Below, piece after piece: positions 34,945 through 46,940 of a stretch of 64,000 bases of DNA. The position numbers and the translations under genes are program-made. Location: contig NW_024064458.1 of NCBI RefSeq assembly GCF_009727055.1, forward strand, positions 453,717 to 517,716. The letters are read 5' to 3'. Position 1 is the stretch's first letter. Each line of letters begins with the position of its first letter. The stretch is from Benincasa hispida. Its lineage: Eukaryota > Streptophyta > Magnoliopsida > Cucurbitales > Cucurbitaceae. Below the pieces are notes generated by a model. The model was not told where the DNA came from. It ran no database searches and saw nothing but the letters and a program-made list of their open reading frames with translations.

Positions 34945-36330
34945 TGATACCTCGGATGAGGATGTTTCGTTCTTGCGCAGTCACAATTGCATGTGAACAT
35001 GGGATATTGAGTGAGTCAAATTCCTTGCACGTGCATTCCTTCGTATGGAGGTTCACAATACTGTCCAATCGATTGTCCTGCACATGGATCCTCTAACAAT
35101 CAATCGACTCATCTCGATATCATCCGCCCTTGTCACACTCAGTTTCTAATCAGTTTTCATAATAGTTCGAGCGTGACATCATTTGAGATGCTCAATAATT
35201 TATCCGTTCCTAAAACCATGATTGGATGAGGCCTCGAACATGTTCCAATAAGCACATTATGGCCAGTTGTCAATATTCTTTGGTCAATGAATTGAAACAC
35301 TGTTCACTGTTGGATGTCATGTTATCGTATCTTCGTTCTGTTTGGTAAACATGTGGCCCCCTTTCAAGACCAATATGCTCCAAATATTTCAATACAGCAC
35401 CATTTTGAAAAGTACATAGTTGGTCCCAGTGTGCTTGGAACTCTGACATGCGAATGCCCTAGCTGCATCCTTGAACATATCAACAATCGTACTATCCCTA
35501 AAGTTGGAAAGAATATTATTTACTAGGTGGTATGTGCACAATCCATGAAATTTCGTATGAAAATCTGCACGAATGGCATTGCCAATAGATATCGCTCGAT
35601 CAGACATGAAGACCAAGTTAAGGGGTTCTTCAATGACACACTTCAAATTTGACATAAACCACTTTCAATCTCGATCAGTTTCATTGTCCACCATGGCATA
35701 TGCTAGTGGGTAAACTTCGTTGTTACCATCCATGGAAATGCTGACCAACATGGTCCTTTTGTATTTTCCTTTCAGATGCAATCTATCAACAATTATCACA
35801 GATCGATAACTTGAAAAACCTATAATACAGGGCCCTAATGCCATAAACATGTACTCTAAATGGACATCATTTTCAAGTTTGATTTCAAACCTTGTACCTG
35901 GATTCTCCATTTTTAACGCTTCACCATATGCATGTAAAACAGCGTACGACTCCTCTGGAGTACCCCTAGCAAGAGCATAATTAGTTTCCCTTACATGCCA
36001 TGCCTTATTGTAACTTATGTTTACCCCGTACTCTTTCCTCATATCCTCAACAATGTGAAGAGGTTTATAAACACATCCTATTCCTGTAAACTTGTCTTTG
36101 ATTAGTACACTAACTACCACAGCCGTTACTTGTCTATGGTCATGATTTAAAATTCCAATAGAACATGTATGTGACCGCATATACTTCGTGATCTTAAATA
36201 TGTCACACCCTGGAATTTTCACTACATGAAGGCTCCACTTACAGTTATTCTCTATATATTTGACAGTAAACAAAGACTTAGTTGACTTCCTTACCTTATA
36301 TTTAATATTATTGTTTATGGACAGAATAGA
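34945..36330 (-). pseudogene. MULE transposase, central and C-terminal part
   Basis: Minus-strand coding remnant of a MuDR-type transposase, which cuts and pastes the element by DDE chemistry. In order: VRKSTKSLFTVKYIENNCKW, GCDIFKITKYMRSHTCSIG, the core IIVDRLHLKGKYKRTMLVSI with the first catalytic Asp, YAMVDNETDRD, then MSDRAISIGNAIRADF with the second, LCTYHLVNNIL, and a C-terminal SWIM finger CTCKEFDSLNIPCSHAI (near 35000). A TGA replaces the expected Trp codon at about 35662, and further stops occur after NSLTKEY and QSWF. The N-terminal part is displaced to 39364-40221 by an inserted LTR. Convergent with the Ulp1-like relic. Confidence 0.85.
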
Positions 36331-39300
36331 TGTAAAACCCGCACTTTACTTTCTCTTTTTAATTATGTTTATTGTTTGAGTTATGAAAAGTGATGGGGTT
36401 AAATATTTAAGTTAGATTGGAATTGTGCGTTTTGAGGTAAAGGATATGTTTGAAGAAGGAAAAATGTTTAAGTATGGGAACTTAGCTCTCGGATACCTAT
36501 TAATCTAGCCTTGCAAAAAGAATTTCTAGCTAAGTGTTGGTCTTGAAGAAGGGTGACTGAGCATCGAGTAAGCATAAGGCAGGCATCAAGTAAATGTTTC
36601 CGAGCGTCGAGTATAAGCGATCGAGGAAGGGTCGAGTGTCGAGTGTAAGCGATCGAGGAAGGGTCGAACATCAAATATAAGTGATTGAGGAAGGGTCGAG
36701 CGTTGACTATAAGCGAGGAAGGGTCACGCATCGTGTACAAGTGATTGATTAAGGAATGTGCATCGAGCAAGCCATCCAACATCGAGTATCGAGTCCTTCC
36801 CATCGAATATTCAACAGAGAGCCATTGAATTTCCCATCGAGTAATGACCCTTATCCATTAAGTTTCTCTAGCGAGGATCGAGTTTGCTTAAAACGCTCAA
36901 TTTTAAACTTTTCTTTTAGTTATCCGGACATGTGGCTTAATCTTAGCTCTTAATCTCCACTAGTGGGTGAGGGGGTTTAAGGAGATTTCATGCAAAAGGG
37001 CTAGACAGTAGTATAAAAAGGGAAGAGAACTTCAAGAGCTCGTTTTGGACAATTTTCTCGAGCAAACAATACAAACTTGGTATTGTTGGAAGGATCTGTG
37101 AGTCTAGTTTTTGAAATCGAGTCTTTAGAAAGGAGTTCTTGCCAGAAAGAGGGCCGAAGAAGGAAGGAAGAGTTGAAGGTTTTTTTTTAGGTGTTTCCAG
37201 GCACTCGATAAAGTATCATAGATTTAGACCGAACCACTTGGATTTTCAAGCTGACATTTTAAGGTATTATTGTTAACACTATTTAAAATAAGTTGCTAGA
37301 AGGAACTTTTGCAAGATAAGGAATGGGTTCGAGTTAAATATTTTGGAAGTTAAACCTAGAATCTTTGTTCAAGCAGGGAGTTGCGGTTTAGGGCTTTTGG
37401 GAGAGATTTGAAGGCCTAGGTTAAACCACAAGGATTTTTACGTTGAAACTTAAATTCTAAGCATGTTTGGAAAAGGAACTTTCTTAAAATGAGTTATAGT
37501 TTTCAAATCATTGACATTAGAAGTTGAATCTGGAAATTTTGGACGAACAGGAAACCTATTGCTAAGTATGAGCTTGGTTAAAAGAGTAGTCTCAAAAGGG
37601 AGACCAAAGTGGCAACTAAATTCTTATTCTTTTATGAGTAGAAGTTACGTCCATTGGAGAGACCTACTTGCTTAGGAAAAATCAAGCCTAAGGATCCTTG
37701 AGTGACTAAATGTTTTAAAAAATATGTATATAAAAGGAACATGCATTCCAAATGAATTTCATGCAAGCGTTCATGAGTTTTTCCAAGCAACTAAAGTTTA
37801 TACTTGTGTTTTAAAGGGTTAGTTATTTAAATGAGTTTTACTAATCCTAGCGCATGTTAAAATTGAAGGAAAGAGTATTGCAAACTACATGTTTATAATT
37901 CGTGAAGCATGCATGTTGAATTGTAAAAATGCTCTTATGGCAAATGCTAGGTAAGTGCTATGCCTAGAGCTTATGATACTCAAATCTTCTATGAATGTTA
38001 TGATTCTAATAAACCGGATCCTGAAGGTATAGAAGTATCTCAGAGGTTTTGCTCCACTCTTTAGTGAAGTTATGTGCCTGAGGACTTTTGCCTGCATAAG
38101 GGTGGTCCACCAAGTGTGGTATGAGTGGCTGTCTACCGCACACCACTTCGAAGGGCATTTTTCCGGTCGCAGAACTTTGCTGGCTATTGAAGCTAAACTG
38201 AGCCACATCTAACAACTGAACCCAGTTCTTCTGCCTAGCGTCAATAAAGTGACGCAGATATTCCTCGAGCATACTATTGAAGCGTTCCGTCTGGCCGTCA
38301 GTTTAGGGATGATAGCTAGAGGAGATATTTAGTGTTGACCCCAATATTTTGAACAATTCTGTCCAGAATGTCCCAGTGAATCTTCCGTCCCGATCGCTAA
38401 CAATGCTCGCGGGGACGCCCCATAATTTTACGATGTGTTTGAAGAACAACTGGGCAGTCATCACGGCTGTGCACATTTTCGGCGTCGGGATGAAAGTGGC
38501 GTATTTTGAGAATTGGTCGATGATAACAAGGATCGATTTAAACTCTCCCACCTTGGGCAAATGGGTGATGAAGTCGAGAGACACACTCTCCCATGGTCTA
38601 GAGGGCACAGGTAGGGGTTCCAGCAGACCTAAGGTATTGACAGTGCTTAGTATACTCCTCGTGCACATTGGTAGTTCTATATGAGAGGCTGAAGTATGTG
38701 TCTCCTGGCCACAATCTTTATAATGAGATCGAAGTATGGGTCTCACGACCATGAATAGACATTGGAAGCTTGAGCTACTAATGCTCATTCTAAACTAAGG
38801 TTTGACAATATGTTTGTTTATGATGCTATGATTAATTTATGAATGATTAATTTATGATACTATGTATGTTGCTTGAGATTATTTCCAGCATGTTTATTTG
38901 TTTACAATAATGTATATGAAAGCCTTGAGACGAATTGTATTTCTATGAGTCACTCACTGAGGAACCAACTTACTGTCTTCAAATGTTTTCCTTTTTTCTA
39001 AGTAGAAGTCAGTTTCCTCGTGGTTGAAACCACTGCTGCTTGCCACTCAAAGCTCGGTTAGCTTAGGTTAAGCTTGTTTTGATGTATACATTTTTCGAGA
39101 GGAGTCTGGGACTTATGGAACTTATTTTGGGACCTATATTCATTCTTAGCTATTTGTTGGACATATGTTTGTTATTTTTGGAATTGTATTTAAGTTGTTA
39201 TGTTGATTAAAGTCAGTTGATTTGCTGCCAAGTCGTTTTTGCAACTTAAGGTTTTTTGCAGGTTTCACTTAAGTTAGGCAGTAAGTGCTAGCAAGTAGGT

Positions 39301-39363
39301 TGGTAATTGCTGTCATCATGTCCCCTTCTGGTTTTAGAGGGTAAACTGGGAGTGGATGTGACA
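36331..39363 (+). mobile_element. LTR (3.0 kb) inserted in the MULE, with captured integrase
   Basis: Opens TGTAAAACCC and ends GGATGTGACA, as does the LTR at 31452. It contains the family core at 38940-39000 (GAGTCACTCACTG, TTCAAATGTTTTCC). It splits the MULE transposase coding region. It is about 0.6 kb longer than its relatives because a reversed gypsy integrase fragment (38027-38631) sits in the middle. Near 36540-36790 are many degenerate GATCGAGGAAGGGTCGAG units. No clear 5-bp duplication is seen at its ends (ATAGA against ACATA). Confidence 0.7.
38027..38631 (-). pseudogene. Captured gypsy integrase fragment, antisense in an LTR
   Basis: The minus frame encodes LEPLPVPSRPWESVSLDFI, VIIDQFSKYATFIP, GVPASIVSDRDGRFTGTFW, SSYHP then one stop, TDGQTERFNSMLEEYLRHF and QFSFNSQQSSATGKMPFEV, the integrase core of a gypsy chromovirus lineage different from the one at 27719. 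The D-D-E residues lie in LDFI, VSDRDG and ERFNSMLEEY. Only one in-frame stop breaks about 200 codons, so it is young relative to neighbours. Both edges fall within a GAAGGTA...CCTAAGGT segment that is continuous in the related LTR at about 33160-33185. Confidence 0.8.
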
Positions 39364-40221
39364 ACATACAATCTGATTTTTAAGTCACTTTTACTAAAAA
39401 AAAAGTTGACCAACTTCAACATCTGTCTCAGATGAAGAGGTACCAGGCATAATCAATTCCTCTCTATGACATGAAGACATGGAATTCAATCCTGCTGATC
39501 TCTCATTAATAGCCACTACAGGTCTATGCACCTCTAAAGAACCACAGTCCATAGAATTCAATCCTACTGATCTTTCATTATCAATCACAAAAGGATCACG
39601 CTCTTCTGAAGGACCACAATCTATAAAATTCAAGCATGTTGATCTCTCATTATCAACAATGAAAGGATCACGCTCTTCTGAAGGACCACAATCTGTTGAA
39701 GTAGGTCCTCTTGATCTTTCATTACCAAGCACAGGTCTGTTACATTGAGTTTCACTTTCCAAGTCCACTGCATGAATGTTGTCATTGTCTGATCATGATG
39801 ATGATTGAGTGTTCATAGAAAATGAAATATCACCCTCTTCTTGATTAAGCTCATATGATACCTCCTATTGTCTGTCTACACTTATACCATCATAATTCAT
39901 ATTTACATTTCCTTTGTGGTATGATTTTAGCATTACATATAACTAAACTCTACAAAGATCTTCCCGGAAAAGAAGGAATCAAACATCACCGTCATTTCGT
40001 ATGTGCTGTGGAGGGGCTTCAAAGTCAAGCTTATATTTAACTCTCATAACAACATCAAACTCTAAGCAACTTACATTTGAAACCCTATAAAGATGAGCTT
40101 TAAGTTCTTCATACTTCAATGTAATAGGTACAATGATTCCTGTTAGCTCGCCTCCAACATACGAATTTTGGCTCTCATCCCAATGACCTCTATATCGAAT
40201 TAGTAGACATTTTTCTGTCAT
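39364..40221 (-). pseudogene. MULE transposase, N-terminal part
   Basis: Begins at ATG 40221 with MTEKCLLIRYRGHW, NSYVGGELTGIIVPITLKYE and NVSCLEFDVVMRVKYKLDFE, the N-terminal domain of this MULE family. The same frame continues with four in-frame stops between 39981 and 39800, then enters a 24-residue tandem repeat (39483-39748). A run of nine T at about 39395-39403 shifts the frame before the inserted LTR at 39363. The rest of the protein resumes at 36330 on minus. Confidence 0.75.
39483..39748 (-). repeat. 72-bp tandem repeat coding ERS...DCG units
   Basis: About 3.6 units with a 72-bp period. On minus each encodes 24 residues of the type NERS..LN..DCGPSEERDPF. It lies in the low-complexity linker of the MULE transposase remnant. 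Confidence 0.75.
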
Positions 40222-41424
40222 ACTACAAAGCAAGAGAACATTTTTTATTAAGCAGATAGTAATATACATGGATCTCTCTCACTGTCACTCCCAATTTCTC
40301 TCGCTGTCGCCCTATCTTGCTCTCACGCTGTCGCTCTATCTTGCTCTCACACTGTCGCTCAATCTCGCTCTCACTCCGTCGCTCTATCTCGCTCTCTTGC
40401 TGTTGCTCTATCTTGCTCTCTCCACCTTTCTTGTTGTCGCTCTTTCTCACACCCCTTTCGTTATGCTATTTACATACCTTTTCTAAGACCACGTTTCTAC
40501 AATACACCAATGAAACCAGGTTTAAGAAAAGTCCGTTCCATTCTGAAAACTCCGTTTGGTTCCAAAAAACTCCTTTCTGGAAAACCTCATTCAATAAATC
40601 TCTATTCAACAAAATGGCAGTTCAAATGAAGTTTAGATTTTAAAGAATTCACCATTACATGTTTGCTGTATGTTAACGATTTTAAGTTGTAGACAAATTT
40701 CATGAAAATTGTCAAATCAATCGTATAGTGATAAACAATCATATCACGATGGAAGATAGACAGAGAACGAGAGCTAGATCCATGTAGCAAGAGCGAGACA
40801 GTTATCAAGGACAATTCTTGTAATCTCATACCGTGATAACGTTAGCAAAAGGTCAATTGACGGTTTTTTAAAAAATTGGGTCATTTGGCATTATGGGCCT
40901 AGATATTGGGTCATTGGCCTAAATTTCCCATTTTATTCTTCCTTAATAAAACCTTAAACCCTTTTACATAATTTTCCTCCCTTTTTCCTCAATTAATTCC
41001 AAATTCTTTTTTACACTCCAAAAATCTATATTTTCCTCTTAAATTCCAATTCTTCAAAATTAAATCCAAATAAAATCTTAATCAATATCTCAATATCCTA
41101 ATTTTTTCCGAAATTTCCTTCCAAAATAATTTAAATCCTCCAGCCACATAAAATAAATCGAATTATCTTAATAAAATAATCCAATTTAACCTAACCCAAA
41201 TGAGATCCCAATTAATTAAAAAATAATTAAATTGGAATTAATTTAATGAATTAATTAAATCTTTAATTTCGATTAATCAAAAAATAAATTAACGAAAACT
41301 TACATGATAAATCAGGGTAATACAATTTATGTTTATCCTGTTATGTTAGTTTCACTGTTTTTTAAGCATTTCCGAAACGAATTTCTGTGGCACACGTGCT
41401 GAGGAATTCGATTCTTTCAAAACA
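40222..41424. other. MULE 5' region and AT-rich DNA
   Basis: 40268-40440 holds repeated CTCTCGCTGTCGCTCTATC units, on minus GAGCGAGA words like those at 34591-34944, presumably subterminal sequence of the MULE. 40840-41300 is AT-rich with ACCTTAAACCC words. A short block at 41300-41424 joins the copia LTR. Element ends and a target duplication were not found. No gene. Confidence 0.4.
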
Positions 41425-41581
41425 GACATTTGACCGAACTGTAATTATGAATCACTCGTGAAGGATCGACTTACGTATAATGGTTATATCCATGGTGACA
41501 CATCCCGCCTTGCGCCCGCCTCCTAAGCCCGAGGAAAGGTGTGAGGGACTGCAGATACTACGCTTTTGTTATACCTACTAC

Positions 41582-42344
41582 CTATGAAGCACAGACACAG
41601 ATACGACTACACTATACAGATACGATCGGATACGGCGATTCGCCAATTTCTAAAAATCTAAGATACAGATACATCTAAGGATGTATCATTTATATATATA
41701 TATATTTCTAAAAAACGAGGATACTGATATGTTGAAGTTACATTTTTTTCTTTAAAAAAATTTAGGATATAGATAAATTTAGCATACAAGTTAATAATAA
41801 TAGCACAAAATAGAATACAAATATTGAAATACAATACAAAAAAAGCAACATCTAAGATGTTGAAGTACAATAGTTAATAAAATGCAATAGAAAAGTAACT
41901 CATATTGAAAAAAAAAGAAGAAGAATATTAGAGAGAGAAGTATGAAGATAAACGAAGAACTTATTATTGAAGATATTCAAATAGTTTATATTTTGGTGGA
42001 TTTTGTGGAGACTCAAATGTGAAGATGGAGACTAGATGATTCTAGTTTAGGGTTTGGTCCGTTATTTTTTTTCTTTTAGTTTCGGACTCGAGTAGTGAGG
42101 TTTTTAAATAGGTTGCTTAATTTTAGATTGGGAAAGATTAGATGAGTTACTTGTCTTTTTTCTTTAAAAAAAAAGTTCGCATAGAAATAGATACGTCAAA
42201 TCGCGTGTTAGATACGTATCTGAAAAAGTATCTAAAAATATAGATACGTCAAATCGTGTATCAGATACGTATCTGAAAATATTGGTATCCGATACGTGTC
42301 TGATACTGATTCTTTGCCTCACACGAAGTATCTGTGCTTCATAG
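41582..42344. mobile_element. Non-autonomous TIR transposon, 763 bp, 8-bp TSD
   Basis: Begins CTATGAAGCAC and ends GTGCTTCATAG, with perfect 8-bp repeats CCTACTAC at 41574-41581 and 42345-42352. It is closely similar along its length to the copy at 522-1308, including a shared internal AT-rich part and subterminal GATACG / CGTATC words. The two minus-strand open frames of about 70 codons are alike because the copies are alike; they show no transposase motif. Confidence 0.85.
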
Positions 42345-43553
42345 CCTACTACCCATCTAAACCTCTTTAGTCTCAGTAAACTTTAAGTCAAGAAAATATA
42401 CAACAGTTGATTAATTAGGTCCATTTTAAATACAACAATGTAATGTTTATACAACTCCCAGACTTAGCTACAAAGTTTACATGAATAACTCTAAAACCCC
42501 AGAAGTGTAACTGGGGCTGTGGCAGACCTCGACCTTAGCAACACCCTAAAACTCTTCACCTTTCGCTACCTGGGAAGAAAAATATGAGAGAAAAGAATGA
42601 GCTTCACAAAGCTCAGTGAGTGGTAAGAAACTTCTAGAGTCTATTTCAACTCATAAAAATAAGCATATCATAAATACGAGATTAATACTCAAACCTCTAC
42701 TTTGAATGAGTCTGGTCTCAACTCCTATCTACACACACGGTAGATAGTTAACTGTTACTAATCATAAACGCTTACCCTTTTGTGTTTCCCTTTGTTCTCT
42801 ATGTGCACATAGCTCCCTGCTCATGGGCTTAGAAGCTAGGCTCGTCAGCCCTCTGACCATCCCATACAAGGTTCCTCCCACAAGCTCAGGAACTAGACCT
42901 CTCGGTCCCCTGACCATTCCATGAGGTTCCATTTGGATTCAAGAACTAGGTCTATTGACCCCCTGACCATCCTGATCATATATTCACATTTTCATGTTAT
43001 TTACTCATTCATAACATAAGTATATACAATTTACTCTAAAATATATGCTTAATACTTAAATGAAAGTACCACTCACCTTGGTAAGGTAGGAATCTTTTTT
43101 TCTAGAAGTTCCTTGATCACCTCGAGCTCCCTTTTGAACCCTAAGATCCAGATTCAATTTAAGGCTCATATTACTCATAGTTATAAGCCTTATCTCGAGA
43201 TTCTTCCTGCAACAAACATGCTCTCGAATGTCTTAGAAAGCTTACTTTAAAATATTAGCTCAGAAATTCACGTGGTTTTGCCGAAATCATCAAAACATCA
43301 AGACTGACTCAAGCTTACCTGACAACTGGACCCTTCTGTCTTTTCTTTATTCTCCAGTTGATTCCTTGGATCTTCTTCTCCGGCAACCCTAGACTTCCTT
43401 TGCATGAAACTTCATTCGTCTAGCTCCTACTAACTCAAGCTTCAACCTTCTCTCGGCATAGCAATTTGTCCGAGTGAGCTCATCAGTCTTGCGTAATGCA
43501 AGCCTCAACACCGCTCCATCGTGCAGTTTTTGTAGCCATCGCTTAGCTCAATC

Positions 43554-46266
43554 TGTGAAACCTAGATTTCTATTTTCCTTACTTAAGCAAGTGATAAATA
43601 AACTAAGTGAAAGTTAAATTCTCAGTTAAGGGGAAGGAAATTTCTAAGTGTTAAGTAGATTTTCCTTGAATAATTTAAGTTGAGCTTTAATTGGTAAAAT
43701 TGTAATGAAATTTGTATAATAAATAGGTTGTTGAAAATAGTTAGTGTGATTGGTGAAAGAAGGAATGGGGAATTGAAAAGAAAAATATGGAAATTAAGTT
43801 TGGAAAATTTGGGGAAAAATTCAGTTAAGTATGGAGAAATTAGGTGATGTGTGTTATGGTTGAAGGACCGAGAAAAATATGGAAGTTATGTGTAATACGT
43901 GTTGTGCACAAAGCATTGGAAGGTAAGTGACTAGTGGCACAATTGTGTAGAAATTACACGGAGACAAACAATGTTCGCAGTAGCTAAGAGCGCGATCGTT
44001 GAGAGCAAGATCATTGAGATCGAGACCAGCGAGATCATTGATAGCAAGATTTTGAGCAAGAAAGATTGGAGAAAACAGTTGGAGAGAAAGATTGGAGAGA
44101 AAAGTTGGAGAGAAAGATGAAGAGAGCGAGATTGGAGAGAAAGTTGGAGGGAAAGCTAGAAAGAGCGAGAGAAGAGAGAGCGAGACTTTGAGCTAGAAAG
44201 TTGGAGAGAGCGAGAGTAGAGAGAGCGAGATTTTGAGCCAGAAAGTTGGAGAGAGCGAGAGTTTAAGCAAGAAAGTTGGAGAGAGCGAGATTTTGAGCGA
44301 GAAAGTGGGAGAGAGCGAGAGTGGAGAGAGTGAGAGCAGCCTGTGCGCGTCAGCAACGCCTTGTCCGGTGCTACATTCAAACGTCAAGCCCACACCTCGC
44401 CTATGCATTGAATGGCCGAGCAAGCTTATGGGTGATGTATTTGGACGTGTTAGGGTGAATTATGCATTTAAGAACCCTAATTTGAATAAAACAAAGCTTG
44501 AATACGTAAGAGCAAACGTCCATTAAAATCTAGGTGTCCGATTAAGAGAAATTCTTAAACCCTAAGAAACTGTGTTGGATGCGTTTGGGAAGAACACATT
44601 GAACCAAGGTGAAGTCAGCTTACGTTGATAAAGAGAGGATTAAACATTTGGCCATGCAGCCAAGTAGGTGCTATCAATCCCATGAGCAATTTGAACGTCT
44701 ATAAATAGGGAGTTGGGATTTCATTTTCAGATCACACAAAAATCATAAATTTCGTAGAGAAAGTAGCAGGCAATGAGGGTTCAGAGGAATGTGTCAAATT
44801 TGGACGAGAAGATCTTCCAATTTACTCGTGCGTTTGGAGTGATTTCAAAGCCATATGAAATTTCTGGAAGTCTAGTTTTCAGAATAGGGCTTCCAGAGGA
44901 AAAAGCTCAAAGGAACTGGGCTGGAGGTTGGGAAGAAGGCAGAAGGGTCAGACTGTCAGATCAGTCTGGGCCAGTCTTGAAGATTTTGAGATTCCGACCA
45001 AACCATGAAGTATTCTGAGCTGAAAGTTTAGGGTACGTTAAGACATTTTAGAATAAGTATGTAGAAGAAAGTATTTTCAAATAAGGTTCGAAACTATAAG
45101 TAATCTAAGTTGTAAATTGAATATGGATTCTAGGGGTGAAAAAGGGACCCGAGGAGCTACTAGAGTGAAAAGTTCTTAAGAATTCGAGGTGAGTGGCTAA
45201 AATATTTTCGAACTAAAATGTTTGAAAGCATGTTTGCGAAAATATTCTCATGCCTACTAGTTTTCTAAAGTGGTTTCTAAGCAAGTTTGAATTGTGATTT
45301 GAATGCATACATATTGTTGAAAAACTATTTACATATGTATATGTACTGATTTTATCCAGCATGCGTTACCATCTTTAAAGCCATGTTGTATATGTGTTAT
45401 ACTATACATGCTTTAAAGAGAAAAGTTATTTATAAATAGTTTTGGTAAAATGCGATGTTGAAGTACAAGGAGAAGGCATCCACTCAACTAGATACTGAAG
45501 TACAAGGAGAAGGTATCTATTGGTACTGAAGTACGTTTGAGAAGGTATCCTAGTAGCTCGATACTAAAGTATAAGGAGAAGGTATCTGAGCAGTAGTACC
45601 TAATGTGGCCACAGGTGAATAAAGTCAGAGATTGAGCAAAAGGGTTCTCTCTGGACTAGTAGTTGGTATTGGGATTATTTTACCAGTTATATAGTACTTT
45701 GATTTGAGAAATGATTTTACTGTTTTATGTTTAAAACAGTTTTATATACATTACGCTTGGAAATTGTTTATGCTGCATTAAATTATATTTCAGATAAAAC
45801 TATCTTATGAAATTATGCATGAGAATTTACTATGTTTTCTCGGTCACTCACTGGGCGTAAGCTCACCCCGTTTTCAAATGTTTTGTTCACCCCCCCCCCC
45901 CCCCACAAGTAGCGGTCAAATCCTCTGAAGATAACTCAGTGTCTGTTCTGCCACTAAAGGACTAAAAGACTTGTAACCATTTGCTGGTGGTTACAGTTAA
46001 GATTGTACACATGTTACTATTGTTCATATAAGGACTAGGGTTTGTGGGTTTTGGACTTGTAAATTAATGTTGTAAATACTCTAAACATATTAAGTTTCTA
46101 AGTTAATAAATTGTGGGCCTACAGCTGTTCCATTGCATATAATTTCTATTTGGTATCAGAGTTATTCCGCAAAAGTTTTTAGGCAGTAAGTGTCAGCACG
46201 TAAGGGTGATAATTGCTGCGTTATGCCCTCTCTAGGCTAAAGGGTGATCTGGGGCCCGGTGTGACA
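43554..46266 (+). mobile_element. Solo gypsy LTR, 2713 bp, TSD CAATC
   Basis: Opens TGTGAAACCTAG, ends CCCGGTGTGACA, and is flanked by CAATC at 43549-43553 and 46267-46271. It contains the family core at 45842-45890 (GGTCACTCACTGGGC, AAGCTCACCCCG, TTTTCAAATGTTTT), a 15-base C-run (45890-45904), a 4-unit GAGAAGGTATC repeat (45450-45600), and TGGTATCAGAG at 46151-46161 about 105 bp before its end. It is inserted in the minus LTR 41496-47313, giving a head-on pair from the same family. Confidence 0.85.
43975..44340. repeat. Degenerate GAGAGCGAGA tandem array
   Basis: Units such as GAGAGCGAGATTTTGAGC and AGAAAGTTGGA alternate for over 350 bases. It is inside the solo LTR 43554-46266. It opens frames on both strands that are repeat artefacts. 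Confidence 0.8.
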
Positions 46267-46940
46267 CAATCGTTTAATGAATCTCTCCGCTGTAATTTTA
46301 GTGCTTGCATCCATCACTTAGCACCAAAGCCCCATCGTGTAGCTCAATCGTTTAGCAAACGATCTCGCTCTCAACGATCTCATACATAGCCTATCTCTTA
46401 ACTGCCGTGCCCATCGTTTATCTCTATCGTTTAATACTGACGCCTTATCGTCTAATGCATCCATTCACCACATAGCGTCATTGCCCAGCATCTGCGTCTA
46501 CCATGTAACGGCCACCGCTCAGTATTCCACCTATTGTATAGCGCTGACACCCATCGTCTAGCGTCCACGCCCATCGCGTAGCGCCATCGTGTAGTTTATC
46601 GCTTAGCGCCCGCGCAATCGTTTAATGCTTAATGCTATCGTCTAGCTTCCACGCTTATCGTCTAACGCTTACCGTGATCGTGTAGTGTCTTTGCCTATCA
46701 TATAGCCCGATCGTCTAGCACGTCACTTCTCATCGTTTAATGCTGCATGCATCTTCACGATCGTCTAGCGCATCACTGAGCTCCACGCATTTGCTACACG
46801 ATCACCTACCTCATCGTGTAGCGCCATTCACTGCTATACGATCGCCTACATCATCGTGTAGCATCGCTCATTTGCTATACAATTGTCTACCTCATCGTGT
46901 AGCACATCGTGTAGTGCCGCTCATTTGCTACACGTTCGTC
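46267..46940. repeat. Degenerate ATCGTCTAGCG array in an LTR
   Basis: Several dozen variants of ATCGT(C/T/G)TAGC(G), with spacers of 5-20 bases, fill this part of the minus LTR 41496-47313. A reverse-complement version lies at 62740-63290 in the plus LTR at 62405. A 120-codon frame here is an artefact. Confidence 0.75.

Noticed and set aside
36331..39363. 5-bp target duplication for the LTR in the MULE
   Set aside because: Flanks ATAGA and ACATA do not match at the TG...CA limits. Either the ends are eroded or the insertion came with a small deletion.
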